From Hyphomicrobiales bacterium (GTDB taxonomy: Bacteria > Pseudomonadota > Alphaproteobacteria > Rhizobiales > Rhizobiaceae), in contig UBTA01000037.1 of NCBI GenBank assembly GCA_900468065.1, forward strand, positions 1 through 61,397: 61,397 nucleotides of DNA. Reading direction: 5' to 3'. The stretch's first letter is position 1. Every line of letters begins with the position of its first letter. The notes under the pieces were generated by a model that did not search any database, was not told the origin of the DNA, and saw only the letters and a program-made list of their open reading frames with translations. Below are positions 16,129 through 25,223 of the stretch, in pieces. The translations under genes and the position numbers were made by a program.

Positions 16129-16700
16129 TGGCGCTCAAGTCACTGCGCGTCCTCTGTCAGGTCGATCTGCCCTCGGGGCCATTGCGTTGGTACGACGGTT
16201 CCGGTGGGCCGTTCGTCGATAGCGCCGGCGAGATTTACCGCTCGTGCGTGCTGACTGAGGACGCCCTCGATCAAATCGAACTGGCGATTAATGCTGAGGC
16301 CTTTACCTTGTCGTTGGTGATCTCCGGAATTGACGGGCCGACCTCGGACGAAATCTGGACCGACTATCGAGCAGGTACCATCAAGGGTTCCCGGTTCAGG
16401 CTGCTGATCCAGAAGTGTGATGAGTACGAGCAGCCGATCGGAACGCCGGCGGTCAAATTCACGGGCAAGATTGACAACCTGATCTTCGGCGACAGCGCTA
16501 CGGATAAAGAGATCCGGTCGATCATCACCGTGGAAGTCACCAACCGGTTTTCACTGCGCAAGCAATCGAATGGTGGCGTTCTCTCCGATACGAACCAGAA
16601 GGCGCGTTCTGCTTTCCTTAATCCGAGTGCTCCGCCCGACAGGTTTGCCGAGCGGGTGGTCATCTACCTCAACAAAGCTATCCGCTGGCCACGCTGGTGA
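16128..16700 (+). CDS. Tail-tip hub protein (DUF2163-like slot)
   Basis: A 190-residue protein resembling baseplate-hub proteins of GTA-like tails: SLRVLCQVDLPSGPLRWYDG opening, YRSCVLTEDALDQIELAINA, FTGKIDNLIFGDS strand and a closing RFSLRKQSNGGVLSDTNQKA. The last segment is seen where the substrate 'thread' meets the hub in lambda gpL-type proteins. Position between the distal tail protein and the DUF6950 protein supports the call. Overlaps the next gene by four bases. Confidence 0.75.
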   Translation: MALKSLRVLCQVDLPSGPLRWYDGSGGPFVDSAGEIYRSCVLTEDALDQIELAINAEAFTLSLVISGIDGPTSDEIWTDYRAGTIKGSRFRLLIQKCDEYEQPIGTPAVKFTGKIDNLIFGDSATDKEIRSIITVEVTNRFSLRKQSNGGVLSDTNQKARSAFLNPSAPPDRFAERVVIYLNKAIRWPRW

Positions 16701-17095
16701 TGCACGATCAATGGGCTTCGTTTGCCTCCGCCTATGCTGAAAAGCCGTGGCGGCCGGGACACGTCGACTGCTGTCTTTTTCTGGCGGCGTGGGCGGTCTG
16801 GCTTGGACATTCTGACCCGGCCCAACACCTTCGCGGCACTTACGATGATGAGGAAGGGTTTCGGAACATCATCGAGCGAGCTGGAAACGTCACGGCCGTT
16901 GTCGAGCGCTGCGCTTTATCCATCAATGCCAAACGCCTGCAACGCCCGCTCTGCGGCAGTATTGGCGTCATCGGCAGTCCATCCAACATTCACCGGCAGT
17001 TCGGCGCCATCCATGACGGGGAGGGCTGGAATGTTCGGTTCATCCACGGGGTCCATCGTATGATTGCCACGCCGCTTGCCGTCTGGAGCATCTAA
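16697..17095 (+). CDS. NlpC/P60-like tail-tip assembly protein (DUF6950)
   Basis: A 132-residue member of the DUF6950 group. The signature is WRPGHVDCCLFLAAWAVWLG, with the Cys-centred motif near residue 25 where NlpC/P60 enzymes carry their nucleophile, and a later IHRQFGAIHDGEGWNVRF with a His. These proteins sit in the slot of lambda gpK or GTA gp14 and are thought to cleave peptidoglycan locally or help assemble the tip. Whether it is active cannot be told. It abuts the tip-fibre gene. Confidence 0.8.
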   Translation: MMHDQWASFASAYAEKPWRPGHVDCCLFLAAWAVWLGHSDPAQHLRGTYDDEEGFRNIIERAGNVTAVVERCALSINAKRLQRPLCGSIGVIGSPSNIHRQFGAIHDGEGWNVRFIHGVHRMIATPLAVWSI

Positions 17096-19126
17096 ATGCC
17101 CGGCCTTGAAACCCTTGCTCTGATCATCTCGTCGCTCGCGACAACGACGTTTGCTGCCAACGCCCTCTACCTCGGCACGTATGCTCTGGCTCTGGGCGGT
17201 CTAGCCTACGCGCAAATGGCGTTGGCCCCTGACAAGCCTGCGGTTCCGAAAGCCGACGACGGGACGTTCAACCTCAAACAGAACGTTCCATCGCTCTCCT
17301 ATATTCTCGGTTGGACGAAAAAGGGTGGTGACTACGATTTTCTGGAGGAGAAGAGAGGTACTGCCTATCATATCGTCGTGCCTGCGGCGCATGAGATATC
17401 AGCCTACATCCAGCACTACCTACACGATGAAAAGGTTACGCTGGGACTTGGCGGGTTAGTGTCTGCACCTAGCAACTTCTCCTATGCCGGGGTCAAAATT
17501 CTCGAGCGGAAGGGTTTGCCTGCTGAGACGGCCTACGGTGAAATTGTCACGGCTTTTCCTGAAATCTGGTCGAACGATCACCGTGGCGATGGACTTGCCT
17601 CGATCATGATGGCGTGCCCTGGCGTTGATCAGAAGGACTATATGGCGGCCTATCCTAACCAGATGCCGCAATGGTCCGCAGTCATCGCCGGAGCCAAGCT
17701 TTATGATCCTCGTAACGGAACCACTGGCTTCAGCCGAAATCTCGCGCGGATGCGTTTGTGGCATCTGACACACCCGGTTGGCGGCAAGCTTTCCCTTAGC
17801 GACATGTATCTGCCGGACTTCGCGCATGCGGCCGACGTCTGCGATCAGACTGTGACAAACCGGGACGGCGGCAGCGAAGCTCGCTACTACGGTGGCTTCT
17901 GGTTTCGGGCCAACAACGATCCGACAGAAGTCGGCCGCATCATGGATCAGGCGGCTGAACTGGTCATCTTTGAACGGCCTGATGGGCTCGTGGGATGTCA
18001 TGCCGGAGAATTCGTCGAGCCGGATATCATCCTAACGAAGAACGATATCATCAGCGTCAACCTCGACGGCAACACCCGCGACACCTCTAATGTTCTTGCT
18101 GTGTTTGGCCGTTATGTCCGCCTGGATCTCGACTACAATCTTGCTGACGCCGCGATCTACGGCAATCCATACGTTGACGGCGACGACACTGAGCGGACAA
18201 AGACGATCGATAACAACGCTGTTCAATCGCACAATCATGTGCAGCGGCTGCAGAAGATTGCCTTCATTCGCGCCAACGCTCCGCGCGTTTCGATCCGCGC
18301 TCATTATGAGCCGGCAGAAAATGTCTCCTATCGCCGCTTTGTCCGGGTGCGATACCCGCCAAAGCTCGATGATGTGATCATCGAGATCACAGAGACCCCG
18401 ACGCTGTCGCTTCGCAACCTGACGGTCGACTTTTCCGGCATCATTGTGCCTGCGGATCTCTATGTGTTCGATGCGGCCACCGAAGAGGGAGAACCCGGTA
18501 ACGACGTTATTCTGGTCGAGAATGGCGGCGTCCCCACGCCCACCGGATTTAATGTCGAGATCCGGACGCGGATTGTCAGCGGTGGAACCAAAGCCGCATA
18601 TGCGCTCGGGACCTGGACGCATGTCGACGAGCCGCTGACTTATGAGTTTTCGTGGCAGCCGACAGATGAAAGCGAGCCGCCCCGATCGATCAATGCCGAG
18701 CCGGGTGATGACGAGGTGCAGTCTGCCTATCTTGAGGATGGGAAGGCGTATCGGTTTCGGGCTCGCGCCTGGGGCGGCGGCACGGATTCGGCGTGGACAG
18801 ATTATGTCGTCCGAACTGCGATAGCGGACCCGGTAGCGCCTGGCGTCGTTACCGGCGCAGGCCTGACCGGTGGCGTTGGCCAAGTCAATTTTGCGTGGAC
18901 GTCGCCGAACAGCCCCAACTATTTTGGGGCACGGCTTTACATCAATACAGCCAACATTTTCGGGACTGCCACACTGGTCGGAACCGAATACGGATCTCCA
19001 GCCGCGCTCGATGCCCGCGTCATAACCGGGCTCAGCGCCGGCACGAAGTACGGGTTCATCCAAGCTATCAATGCTTCAGGTGTGCCAGCGGCAGCCGTCG
19101 CGACCGGCGCAGCCACGGTCTCCTGA
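17096..19126 (+). CDS. Tail-tip host-specificity protein (gpJ-like) with FN3-like end
   Basis: A 676-residue protein. The first 50 residues are hydrophobic (LYLGTYALALGGLAYAQMAL), common in the central tip proteins of this phage group. The body (about 60-560) is beta-rich with DLDYNLADAAIYGNPYVDGD and VRVRYPPKLDDVIIEITETP. From about 480 fibronectin-type repeats appear (YEFSWQPTDESEPP, GQVNFAWTSPNSPNYFGARL). It probably forms the trimeric central tip that opens the way for DNA. A short stem-loop at 19155-19173 separates it from the fibre gene. Confidence 0.85.
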   Translation: MPGLETLALIISSLATTTFAANALYLGTYALALGGLAYAQMALAPDKPAVPKADDGTFNLKQNVPSLSYILGWTKKGGDYDFLEEKRGTAYHIVVPAAHEISAYIQHYLHDEKVTLGLGGLVSAPSNFSYAGVKILERKGLPAETAYGEIVTAFPEIWSNDHRGDGLASIMMACPGVDQKDYMAAYPNQMPQWSAVIAGAKLYDPRNGTTGFSRNLARMRLWHLTHPVGGKLSLSDMYLPDFAHAADVCDQTVTNRDGGSEARYYGGFWFRANNDPTEVGRIMDQAAELVIFERPDGLVGCHAGEFVEPDIILTKNDIISVNLDGNTRDTSNVLAVFGRYVRLDLDYNLADAAIYGNPYVDGDDTERTKTIDNNAVQSHNHVQRLQKIAFIRANAPRVSIRAHYEPAENVSYRRFVRVRYPPKLDDVIIEITETPTLSLRNLTVDFSGIIVPADLYVFDAATEEGEPGNDVILVENGGVPTPTGFNVEIRTRIVSGGTKAAYALGTWTHVDEPLTYEFSWQPTDESEPPRSINAEPGDDEVQSAYLEDGKAYRFRARAWGGGTDSAWTDYVVRTAIADPVAPGVVTGAGLTGGVGQVNFAWTSPNSPNYFGARLYINTANIFGTATLVGTEYGSPAALDARVITGLSAGTKYGFIQAINASGVPAAAVATGAATVS

Positions 19127-19154
19127 ACTTCAATACAAAATCATAGAAACCTGC

Positions 19155-19173
19155 CTTCGGCCGCAAACCGAAG
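19155..19173 (+). other. Small stem-loop between tip and fibre genes
   Basis: CTTCGG (19155-19160) pairs with CCGAAG (19168-19173) around a 7-base loop in the 69-bp gap. No T-run follows, so it is more likely a weak attenuator or an mRNA stability element than a full terminator. Confidence 0.3.
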
Positions 19174-19195
19174 CGCTTCAGTATGGGGAATTGGC

Positions 19196-21718
19196 ATGGC
19201 CGATACCGCAGTGACCGTTTTTCGTGACTATGTGACAGACGGTGTGCCCGCCTCGGGTAAGAACAAGCCAAAGAAGTCTGCCATTCGCACACTGTTGAGG
19301 TCTTACGAAGAGGCGATCGACAGTCTGACTCTCATGCTTGGCGCGAGCCAGGGTGCGGTCAAGGCTACAAAATCTCAACTCGATGCCGTAGCCGGCAGCT
19401 TTACTGACGGCGATATCGGCGTCGTGTTTGCCGACACAGACTTGTTGAACGGTATTTACGTCAAGACCGGCGCTGTTTGGGTATTTGAAAGAGGATTGCC
19501 GGGGTCGGCCGCGAGTGCTGCGGAGGCGGCTGCAGTCGCGGCGCAAGCTTTGGCTGAAGCAGCGCAAGCGGCGGCAGAGGACGCTCGTGATCTCGCAGCT
19601 GCCTACGCCTCCGACGCTGTCAGTCAGGGCAACGTGCCCGACTACGGGACGGTTCTTGGCCTTTCCGGATTGACAATACCTGTCGGAATAACGTCGATAC
19701 GTCTCAAAGGCTACTCGGCTGCTGGGGATGGTGGTGCATGGCCAGTCGCCAAGGAAATCGCTGATACGGGCACACTATTGGCTGGGCAGGTGCGCAGCAA
19801 CTCCAGCACCCGGAGGTGGGAGCTGGTCACGGACGTGGCGACCCCGGAGATGTTCGGGTGCGTGGCTAACGACGACGGCGTGGAAAACTCTGGGAATTTG
19901 ATGAAGTGGCGGGACTACAGCCTGCGGACCGGGGCCGTGCCCCGTATGCTGCCTGGTCGTATTTATAACGTCGTCGCAAGTACTTCTATCGGCAACGCGG
20001 GAATCTTCGAGATCGATGCGGGGGCGGGCAGCGGTTTCCGTGGACCCGTCGTGTTCAACCCTAATATCCGTGCCAAGGGTTCGGAGCTCAAAGTCAACAT
20101 AGTCGGGACGGACACCTACACGTTCATTTTCTCACCTGCCTACCAGGCGGACATCACCAACAGGCGTGTCTGGCTGGACGCAGAGCCTGGCCTTGATTAC
20201 TCCGCATACCGCTCAGTCAACTGCACAACCGAGCCAGAGCATTTCACGGTCGCATATCCGGGCACTAATCCCACCTACACTGCAGCCTCCGCATCAAGTG
20301 TCACGGCGGACGGTTTCGTTAGGGCGCTCGCGAATGACGGGCTCATGCGACTATCGCTGCTTCCAGCTGAACCGGCCTCCGAATTGTCGGCATTCTTCGG
20401 CGACAACGGTTCCTTCTACCAGATCGCGCACGTTCGTACGAGCAAGGGATACGTCCAATTCCGCGCCCAAGACGTACAGGCATTTACGGTAGAGGAAGCA
20501 CTGATAGGCGCTGGAGCGATCACCTCCACGGGGGCCGACTGGGTCGGGCGACCATACAATACTCCCTACAGCCCAGAAAAAGCGATGTGGACCCTTCGGA
20601 ACTACGACGGGCGGACGGTCGGTCTGCTGCTGAACGGCCGGGAACTGGCCCGCAAGACGGTGACTGGCTTCATTACGCATATGGGTTTCGGGGGCCTCCT
20701 GGCTGGCGCATTGAACATCGCAATCCAGAACTGGACCCTGCGCCGAAACATCAGCATCCCGAACAGCCTGAGGGCCTTGAAGATCGTCTGCGCTGGCGAC
20801 AGCTACACGGCTCCAATTGCGGGTGACTGGCCTACGGTCATGCGGCAGATACTAGAAGGATCGTTGAGTGCCAGTGCGGTGGTTGTCAACCTTGCCGTTA
20901 ACGGTGCAAACTCTGACGGCGTCCTGACCCAACTATCTGGTTACAATCTCACGGGCACGACAGATGTCGTAATCATGGTTGGCGCCAACGACCAGCAGGG
21001 CGGGGTGAGCGGTGGTACGTTCCGGACCAAACTTGAAGCATCGTTCGCCCTCGCGGTAGCTGCCGGAGCCCGCATCCATGTCGTGCTGCAGAAGCCGTTC
21101 TACGACAAGACACTAGCCCCTGGTGCGACTACAACGAACATGCTTCTTGCGGGTAGTTACCGGGCTCTCCTTCAGCGGATAGCCGCCGACAACGGCTGTA
21201 ACGTAATCGACCTGATGCAGGAACTGAAGCCTGCCTTGTTCGAGATGGTGACGGATGGGTCGCTCGACCCTGGCCTGATGGACAATATCCACCCGTCGAC
21301 GTTTGAAAAGATGCTAATTGCAAAGGTTATCACGCGCCGTATCCTTGCGACCGCCGGCGCCAAGATCACCAAGCTGATGTCTCCGCGGGACCTCCCGACG
21401 CGGTCCTACCTCTCAAGCCCGGCATGGACAGCACACGCCACAGCGGGCTCGGCTGAGATGACGCAAGACGGGATCGCCCGGCTCTCAGGCAAGATCGTCC
21501 CCGGTAGTACCAAGACGAGTGGCACCGTCATCATGAACCTCCCTCCACCCATCCGTCCGGTGAAGCCACAAGCGATCACCGCCCGGAGCGAGCTGGCGAG
21601 TGTACTGCTCGACATTGCGACTACGGGCGACGTAACGCTCCGCACCAATATGACCGGAATGGCCGATACCTGGGTTTCGCTCGACGGCATCTCGTTTGCC
21701 ACAGCGGCGAGTGCCTAA
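19196..21718 (+). CDS. Tail fibre with SGNH/GDSL esterase domain
   Basis: An 840-residue tail fibre. The N-terminus (about 1-150) includes an Ala-rich coiled region of the sort that attaches fibres to the tip. A beta-rich lectin-like region follows (about 290-530; NYDGRTVGLLLNGRELARKT). The enzyme domain at about 540-700 has SGNH marks: block I VCAGDSYTAP, a Gly in block II NLAVNGANSD, Asn in IMVGANDQQG, and the acid/His pair in MDNIHPSTFEKM. The likely job is removal of acetyl groups from capsule or lipopolysaccharide during adsorption. GGGGAA precedes the ATG. Ends before a strong stem-loop. Confidence 0.88.
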   Translation: MADTAVTVFRDYVTDGVPASGKNKPKKSAIRTLLRSYEEAIDSLTLMLGASQGAVKATKSQLDAVAGSFTDGDIGVVFADTDLLNGIYVKTGAVWVFERGLPGSAASAAEAAAVAAQALAEAAQAAAEDARDLAAAYASDAVSQGNVPDYGTVLGLSGLTIPVGITSIRLKGYSAAGDGGAWPVAKEIADTGTLLAGQVRSNSSTRRWELVTDVATPEMFGCVANDDGVENSGNLMKWRDYSLRTGAVPRMLPGRIYNVVASTSIGNAGIFEIDAGAGSGFRGPVVFNPNIRAKGSELKVNIVGTDTYTFIFSPAYQADITNRRVWLDAEPGLDYSAYRSVNCTTEPEHFTVAYPGTNPTYTAASASSVTADGFVRALANDGLMRLSLLPAEPASELSAFFGDNGSFYQIAHVRTSKGYVQFRAQDVQAFTVEEALIGAGAITSTGADWVGRPYNTPYSPEKAMWTLRNYDGRTVGLLLNGRELARKTVTGFITHMGFGGLLAGALNIAIQNWTLRRNISIPNSLRALKIVCAGDSYTAPIAGDWPTVMRQILEGSLSASAVVVNLAVNGANSDGVLTQLSGYNLTGTTDVVIMVGANDQQGGVSGGTFRTKLEASFALAVAAGARIHVVLQKPFYDKTLAPGATTTNMLLAGSYRALLQRIAADNGCNVIDLMQELKPALFEMVTDGSLDPGLMDNIHPSTFEKMLIAKVITRRILATAGAKITKLMSPRDLPTRSYLSSPAWTAHATAGSAEMTQDGIARLSGKIVPGSTKTSGTVIMNLPPPIRPVKPQAITARSELASVLLDIATTGDVTLRTNMTGMADTWVSLDGISFATAASA

Positions 21719-21734
21719 GCCAGTGCAAACTTAT

Positions 21735-21758
21735 CGCTGGCGGCAGCGGCCGCCAGCG
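21735..21758. terminator. Stem-loop between convergent fibre and esterase genes
   Basis: CGCTGGCGGC (21735-21744) and GCCGCCAGCG (21749-21758) form a perfect 10-bp stem with loop AGCG. It lies 16 bp after the fibre stop and touches the stop of the - strand esterase gene, so it can end both transcripts. There is no T-run on either side, so termination may need Rho or be partial. Confidence 0.6.
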
Positions 21759-22484
21759 TCAAAGACCTTCCCCAAACTTAGCAATTGATGATTGCTCAAT
21801 GAATTGACGAAGCTCCACGTAACCATCTCCCGAAAGGTGTGCTTTGTCTGCCTTGAAGTTTTGGCATGCCGGAGCGCCGCCGCACGTCAATGCACCCTCA
21901 TCGATCGAGACGATCGATACTTGTTGGTTATCTTGGAACTCATCCGTCAGCAGGTTTAATATCTGCAGCCTATCCGACGAGCGGAATGCGAACCCCTGTC
22001 CTCGTGGCAATATAGGGACCACGAAAATTCGAGAAGATTGCCACTTTGACAGCAACGCTTCGACATTTGCGCTAATCCCCGCGGCAATGCCGCAAGGAAG
22101 GGCGGAAATGTCAGTCAGGTTGTTGGTCCCGATTATAAGGAGAACGTTCTTAGGGGGAGGGGTTGGAGGAAGCAGTTTCGTAAGGCGCCACAGGGTTTCT
22201 TGCGTTTTATCGCCGCCAATCCCGAAATTCAAAACGCTCTTGCCTTTGAAATCTCTTTGCTGAAATGAGATCCACCCATCAGCCAGGGAATCCCCGAGGA
22301 GAAGGATGTCATGTTCTTTGTTCGTGTTTCGAATTCGCTGGATGGCCCTTGATAACCTCGCAGGGCTTTGTTCAACCACTGGTGTCGTAGCCACCTGTGT
22401 CTGAACTTCATCACAGGCTTTCGCGCTGCCAGCAGTAGTAAGCGCTAGCGTAGCTATGAGTATCAATCGCCGCATCTGGATCAT
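21759..22484 (-). CDS. Secreted SGNH/GDSL hydrolase
   Basis: A 241-residue exported esterase. Residues 1-24 are a signal peptide (RRLILIATLALTTAGSAKA). Catalytic blocks are clear: LLLGDSLADGW (Ser), NFGIGGDKTQ (Gly), LLIIGTNNL (Asn) and DKAHLSGDGY (Asp/His). Such enzymes cut O-acyl groups from periplasmic or surface polysaccharides. It is transcribed against the late operon and sits with an alpha/beta hydrolase gene, so the pair looks like a lysogenic-conversion cassette that alters the cell surface, maybe to block further phage adsorption. That purpose is inferred. Confidence 0.88.
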   Translation of the reverse strand: MIQMRRLILIATLALTTAGSAKACDEVQTQVATTPVVEQSPARLSRAIQRIRNTNKEHDILLLGDSLADGWISFQQRDFKGKSVLNFGIGGDKTQETLWRLTKLLPPTPPPKNVLLIIGTNNLTDISALPCGIAAGISANVEALLSKWQSSRIFVVPILPRGQGFAFRSSDRLQILNLLTDEFQDNQQVSIVSIDEGALTCGGAPACQNFKADKAHLSGDGYVELRQFIEQSSIAKFGEGL

Positions 22485-22502
22485 TGGTTAGAAAAACTCG
22501 AT

Positions 22503-22736
22503 CTAAAACCCATACGGCTTCTTCCCGACCATCCGCTGGACCTGTTGGTCGATCGAATTGGGGTTTGCCACAAGCGGCCAATTTCGCTCGTAGATCGCTT
22601 GGTATTCTAGCCATTCATCATCGGTGAGACGGCGGCCTTTTGAGTAGTCGGCCGCTGCCCTCGGGTCCTTCGAGCCCATCATCTTCGCAACATAAATGAT
22701 GCGTTGAACAAGTTCATCCTGGCTGAGGGTGGTCAT
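22503..22736 (-). CDS. Small hypothetical protein
   Basis: A 77-residue soluble, helical protein (SQDELVQRIIYVAKMMGSKD, later LTDDEWLEYQAIYERNWPLV). Start at 22736 (MTTLSQ) is chosen over 22769 because it gives a compact N-terminus. It lies between two hydrolase genes on the same strand, so all three probably form one transcript reading from 23665 down to 21759. No family is recognised. Confidence 0.6.
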   Translation of the reverse strand: MTTLSQDELVQRIIYVAKMMGSKDPRAAADYSKGRRLTDDEWLEYQAIYERNWPLVANPNSIDQQVQRMVGKKPYGF

Positions 22737-22771
22737 CACAAGTCTCCAACTGTAGCCTAGGCCTATCACGG

Positions 22772-23665
22772 CTAGTTAGGTGTGACCATAAGGCGGGTCA
22801 CTTCACGGCTTGCCTCTTCAGCTGCATCAGCGTCGCCAATCTTCAACAGTTCTGTTTTCAGCACGTTGTAGAATGATACTGCCTCCCGAGCAGACAAGCG
22901 GTCGGCGTATGCCTTGAACATTTCCGCCGCTCTGTAAGGGCTTTTCTGACAATATCTCTGTAGTACGACTCTTGCTCTGGTCGGCATAGTTCTTCGGAAC
23001 GAACCGAGTTTGGTTAAGCCAGCCAAATCCCCGGTCCGTGCTTTATCTATGACCAGCTTTGTTGTTGCGGTGCCTGCAAAGACGCGCATCACTTCATGAC
23101 CGAACATTGGGACGGAAACCGTTGTCATGTGGGGCGCGACCTCATGAATTTTTCGGACATTCCCAGCATCAATATAATCGAAACTATCAAAGATTGCGAT
23201 TGCGTTCGGGACCACATCTCCGATCCCTATCGTCATATCCGAATGCAGTTCTGGCTTATAATGCACCCGATGAGGGTTGTAACTTACGTCGATGGCGTCG
23301 GGATCGATTGTCGCCTGTGGGCTGAATGAAAGAGCGCAGGTCGCGTTCAAAAGAGAACTGTATTTCAACACGGCGTAGCCGCCCATCGAAGCCCCGAAAG
23401 TCACCCTGTCGACATGATCGGCAAGGATTTCCTCAATGTGCGGCATGACGCCGAGCATGTCGTCACGCGGATACCAATTTGGACCTTTGGGCATGAACGC
23501 CAGCGTGTTGAAATCCGCCATATCCGCGACGCGTTGGCCCCAATAGGTGACGCCATCGGCGTAAACGTTCAACGGAGCGAAGGGAATCCAGAGAAAACTG
23601 CTGGTCCCTTTCCGATAGTGGACTTCGATATTATCAGTGCTGGCGATGATCAAGGGAGCGCGCAT
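22772..23665 (-). CDS. Alpha/beta-hydrolase fold protein, probable surface-polysaccharide esterase
   Basis: A 297-residue cytoplasmic-looking alpha/beta hydrolase. The nucleophile elbow is VTFGASMGGYAVL; an acid in IFDSFDYIDAGN and the His in PMFGHEVMRVF complete a plausible triad. The last 70 residues form a helical tail (RAAEMFKAYADRLSAREAVS). Proteins of this build occur in polysaccharide gene clusters of alphaproteobacteria. No signal peptide is seen. As the first gene of the - strand cassette it may supply acyl chemistry matched to the secreted GDSL enzyme. Substrate unknown. Confidence 0.75.
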   Translation of the reverse strand: MRAPLIIASTDNIEVHYRKGTSSFLWIPFAPLNVYADGVTYWGQRVADMADFNTLAFMPKGPNWYPRDDMLGVMPHIEEILADHVDRVTFGASMGGYAVLKYSSLLNATCALSFSPQATIDPDAIDVSYNPHRVHYKPELHSDMTIGIGDVVPNAIAIFDSFDYIDAGNVRKIHEVAPHMTTVSVPMFGHEVMRVFAGTATTKLVIDKARTGDLAGLTKLGSFRRTMPTRARVVLQRYCQKSPYRAAEMFKAYADRLSAREAVSFYNVLKTELLKIGDADAAEEASREVTRLMVTPN

Positions 23666-23840
23666 TCTAGTGTGGGTTGACTTGTAACTGCGATGATAAG
23701 CCCGGATTTTCTGTCTGAAATCTGAAGCTCACGCCAGACCCCATTCAACTCATCCCGCTTAACACACCGACTTTGCCATCCGCAACTAGGACGGCAGTTA
23801 CCTGCACTCAGACACCCAATCCATCATCAAAGGACACCCC

Positions 23841-24830
23841 ATGAACGAGATAATCTCGGCTCAGCAACTTCGCTTGGCTGCAAAAGGCAAGGTGAACGAG
23901 AGCAACATGAATTCCGTGCTGGTCGCGCTGAACACCTACGGAAAGAAGTTCGGGCTCGATAAGCCGCACCGAATGGCCCATTTCCTTGCTCAGATCATGC
24001 ACGAAAGCGGATCGTTCCGGTTTGACCGTGAAATCTGGGGGCCGACCAAGGCCCAGCAGGGTTATGACACCCGTGTCGATCTCGGTAACACTCCGGCGCG
24101 AGATGGCGATGGCAAGAAATACGCCGGCCACGGCCCAATCCAAGTCACGGGAAAGGCCAATACCCGCGAGTTCATGGCGTGGTGCAAAAAGGAAATCGGC
24201 GGAGCGGTGCCCGATTTCGTCACGTCGCCCGAGCTGATCAATACCGATCCTTGGGAAGGTTTGTCGGCCCTTTGTTATTGGGACACCCGCAACCTCAACA
24301 AGTGGGCTGATGTTGGCGACCTGGAGACCATTACCAAGAAGATCAACGGCGGCAAGAACGGCCTAGCCGATCGCATGGAGTACTATGGCCGGATTGCCTT
24401 AGTGCTTCTCGGCTACAAGCCAGACAACGTGCTCCAGTTCCAGGCAGATCGTCGGCTTGAGGTGGATGGCGACGTTGGCCCTCGCACCCGCGCCGCGCTC
24501 CACGGTGAACTGGTAGCCCTCGTTCCCGGGGAAATGGCCAAGCCCTCGGTGCAAGTGGCTCCGGTGGTCGAGCAAACGACCGTAGTCGAGGAGAAGCCCG
24601 TTGTGCCCGTCAAGGTCGAGAAGGAAGTCCGGCAGAAAACTAACTGGATATCCGGCATCTTCGGCGGCTTGTTCGGCGCCGGCGGCCTTTCCGCCTGGTT
24701 CGCCGGCATGGATAAGGATTCCCTCATTCTCGTTGCCGGTATCGCCGTTGTGGTCATCATCGTGATGCTGCTCGGCGGGGAATGGATCATCCGGCGCGTT
24801 CGCTCGATCAAGCAGGCGGTCGAGGAATGA
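23841..24830 (+). CDS. Endolysin: GH19-type muramidase/chitinase fold, PG-binding and membrane segments
   Basis: A 329-residue lysis enzyme. Domain order: GH19-like catalytic domain 1-190, with FLAQIMHESGSF (E55) and a second Glu at E64, and YAGHGPIQVTGKAN; a peptidoglycan-binding domain at about 195-228 (RRLEVDGDVGPRTRAAL); a Val/Glu/Lys-rich hinge; and two hydrophobic segments near 268-288 and 293-313 (LILVAGIAVVVIIVMLLGG). The C-terminal membrane part is unusual: it may hold the enzyme at the inner membrane or give it holin-like behaviour. AAAGGA precedes the start. It leads the lysis operon. Confidence 0.9.
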   Translation: MNEIISAQQLRLAAKGKVNESNMNSVLVALNTYGKKFGLDKPHRMAHFLAQIMHESGSFRFDREIWGPTKAQQGYDTRVDLGNTPARDGDGKKYAGHGPIQVTGKANTREFMAWCKKEIGGAVPDFVTSPELINTDPWEGLSALCYWDTRNLNKWADVGDLETITKKINGGKNGLADRMEYYGRIALVLLGYKPDNVLQFQADRRLEVDGDVGPRTRAALHGELVALVPGEMAKPSVQVAPVVEQTTVVEEKPVVPVKVEKEVRQKTNWISGIFGGLFGAGGLSAWFAGMDKDSLILVAGIAVVVIIVMLLGGEWIIRRVRSIKQAVEE

Positions 24831-25117
24831 TCACCAAGACAGCGGCCATCATCGGCGGCGTGGGTGGGCTCATCCTCGCTTTCGTCATCTTTCAACTCGC
24901 CAACACGCTCTGGCTTCTTCCTGCCGCCCGTAACGAGGGCAGGGACATCTACATCGCTGTCCAAGCCGTTGCGGACCGCAAAGCAGAACTCGAAAGGAAG
25001 GGCGACGATGCCACGCTTCAAACTCTCACTGATTATGACCTGTGTGTTGCTGGCCTTCGCGGCAACCGGATGCCAATCGATCCCTGCGACCAGCTGCGCG
25101 GGGCAGGTGAAGAATAA
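24827..25117 (+). CDS. Inner-membrane spanin (Rz-like)
   Basis: A 96-residue protein starting at the ATGA overlap with the endolysin stop. Residues 5-31 are one membrane span (AAIIGGVGGLILAFVIFQLA); the rest is a periplasmic part with a short helix (AVADRKAELERKGD) and two Cys. It hosts the start of a lipoprotein gene in another frame, the classic nested Rz/Rz1 layout. Role: after endolysin action, join inner and outer membranes and fuse them. A holin role for the same protein cannot be excluded. Confidence 0.75.
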   Translation: MITKTAAIIGGVGGLILAFVIFQLANTLWLLPAARNEGRDIYIAVQAVADRKAELERKGDDATLQTLTDYDLCVAGLRGNRMPIDPCDQLRGAGEE

Positions 25118-25223
25118 TCTTTCCCCGGACGGTACCGTCGCTTTGATAAAGGCTGATCGGCCAGGCTACGAGCGGGTTATCGGTAACGATCGCGCGGGGG
25201 CGAGAAAAGGGTGCTGGGAATGA
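25008..25223 (+). CDS. Outer-membrane spanin lipoprotein (Rz1-like)
   Basis: A 71-residue lipoprotein whose start lies inside the preceding gene in a different frame, behind AAAGGAAGGG. Residues 1-21 are a lipoprotein signal with a lipobox ending at Cys22 (LLAFAATGC). The mature part is short with a further Cys. Length, lipobox and nesting all point to the o-spanin partner of the upstream Rz-like protein. Its stop overlaps the next start (ATGA). Confidence 0.78.
   Translation: MPRFKLSLIMTCVLLAFAATGCQSIPATSCAGQVKNNLSPDGTVALIKADRPGYERVIGNDRAGARKGCWE

Noticed and set aside
18032..19063. 343-codon open frame on the - strand
   Set aside because: Antisense to the tail-tip gene; no recognisable fold or start signal.
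19196..21718. Diversity-generating retroelement target in the tail fibre
   Set aside because: No reverse transcriptase or template repeat is visible in the window.
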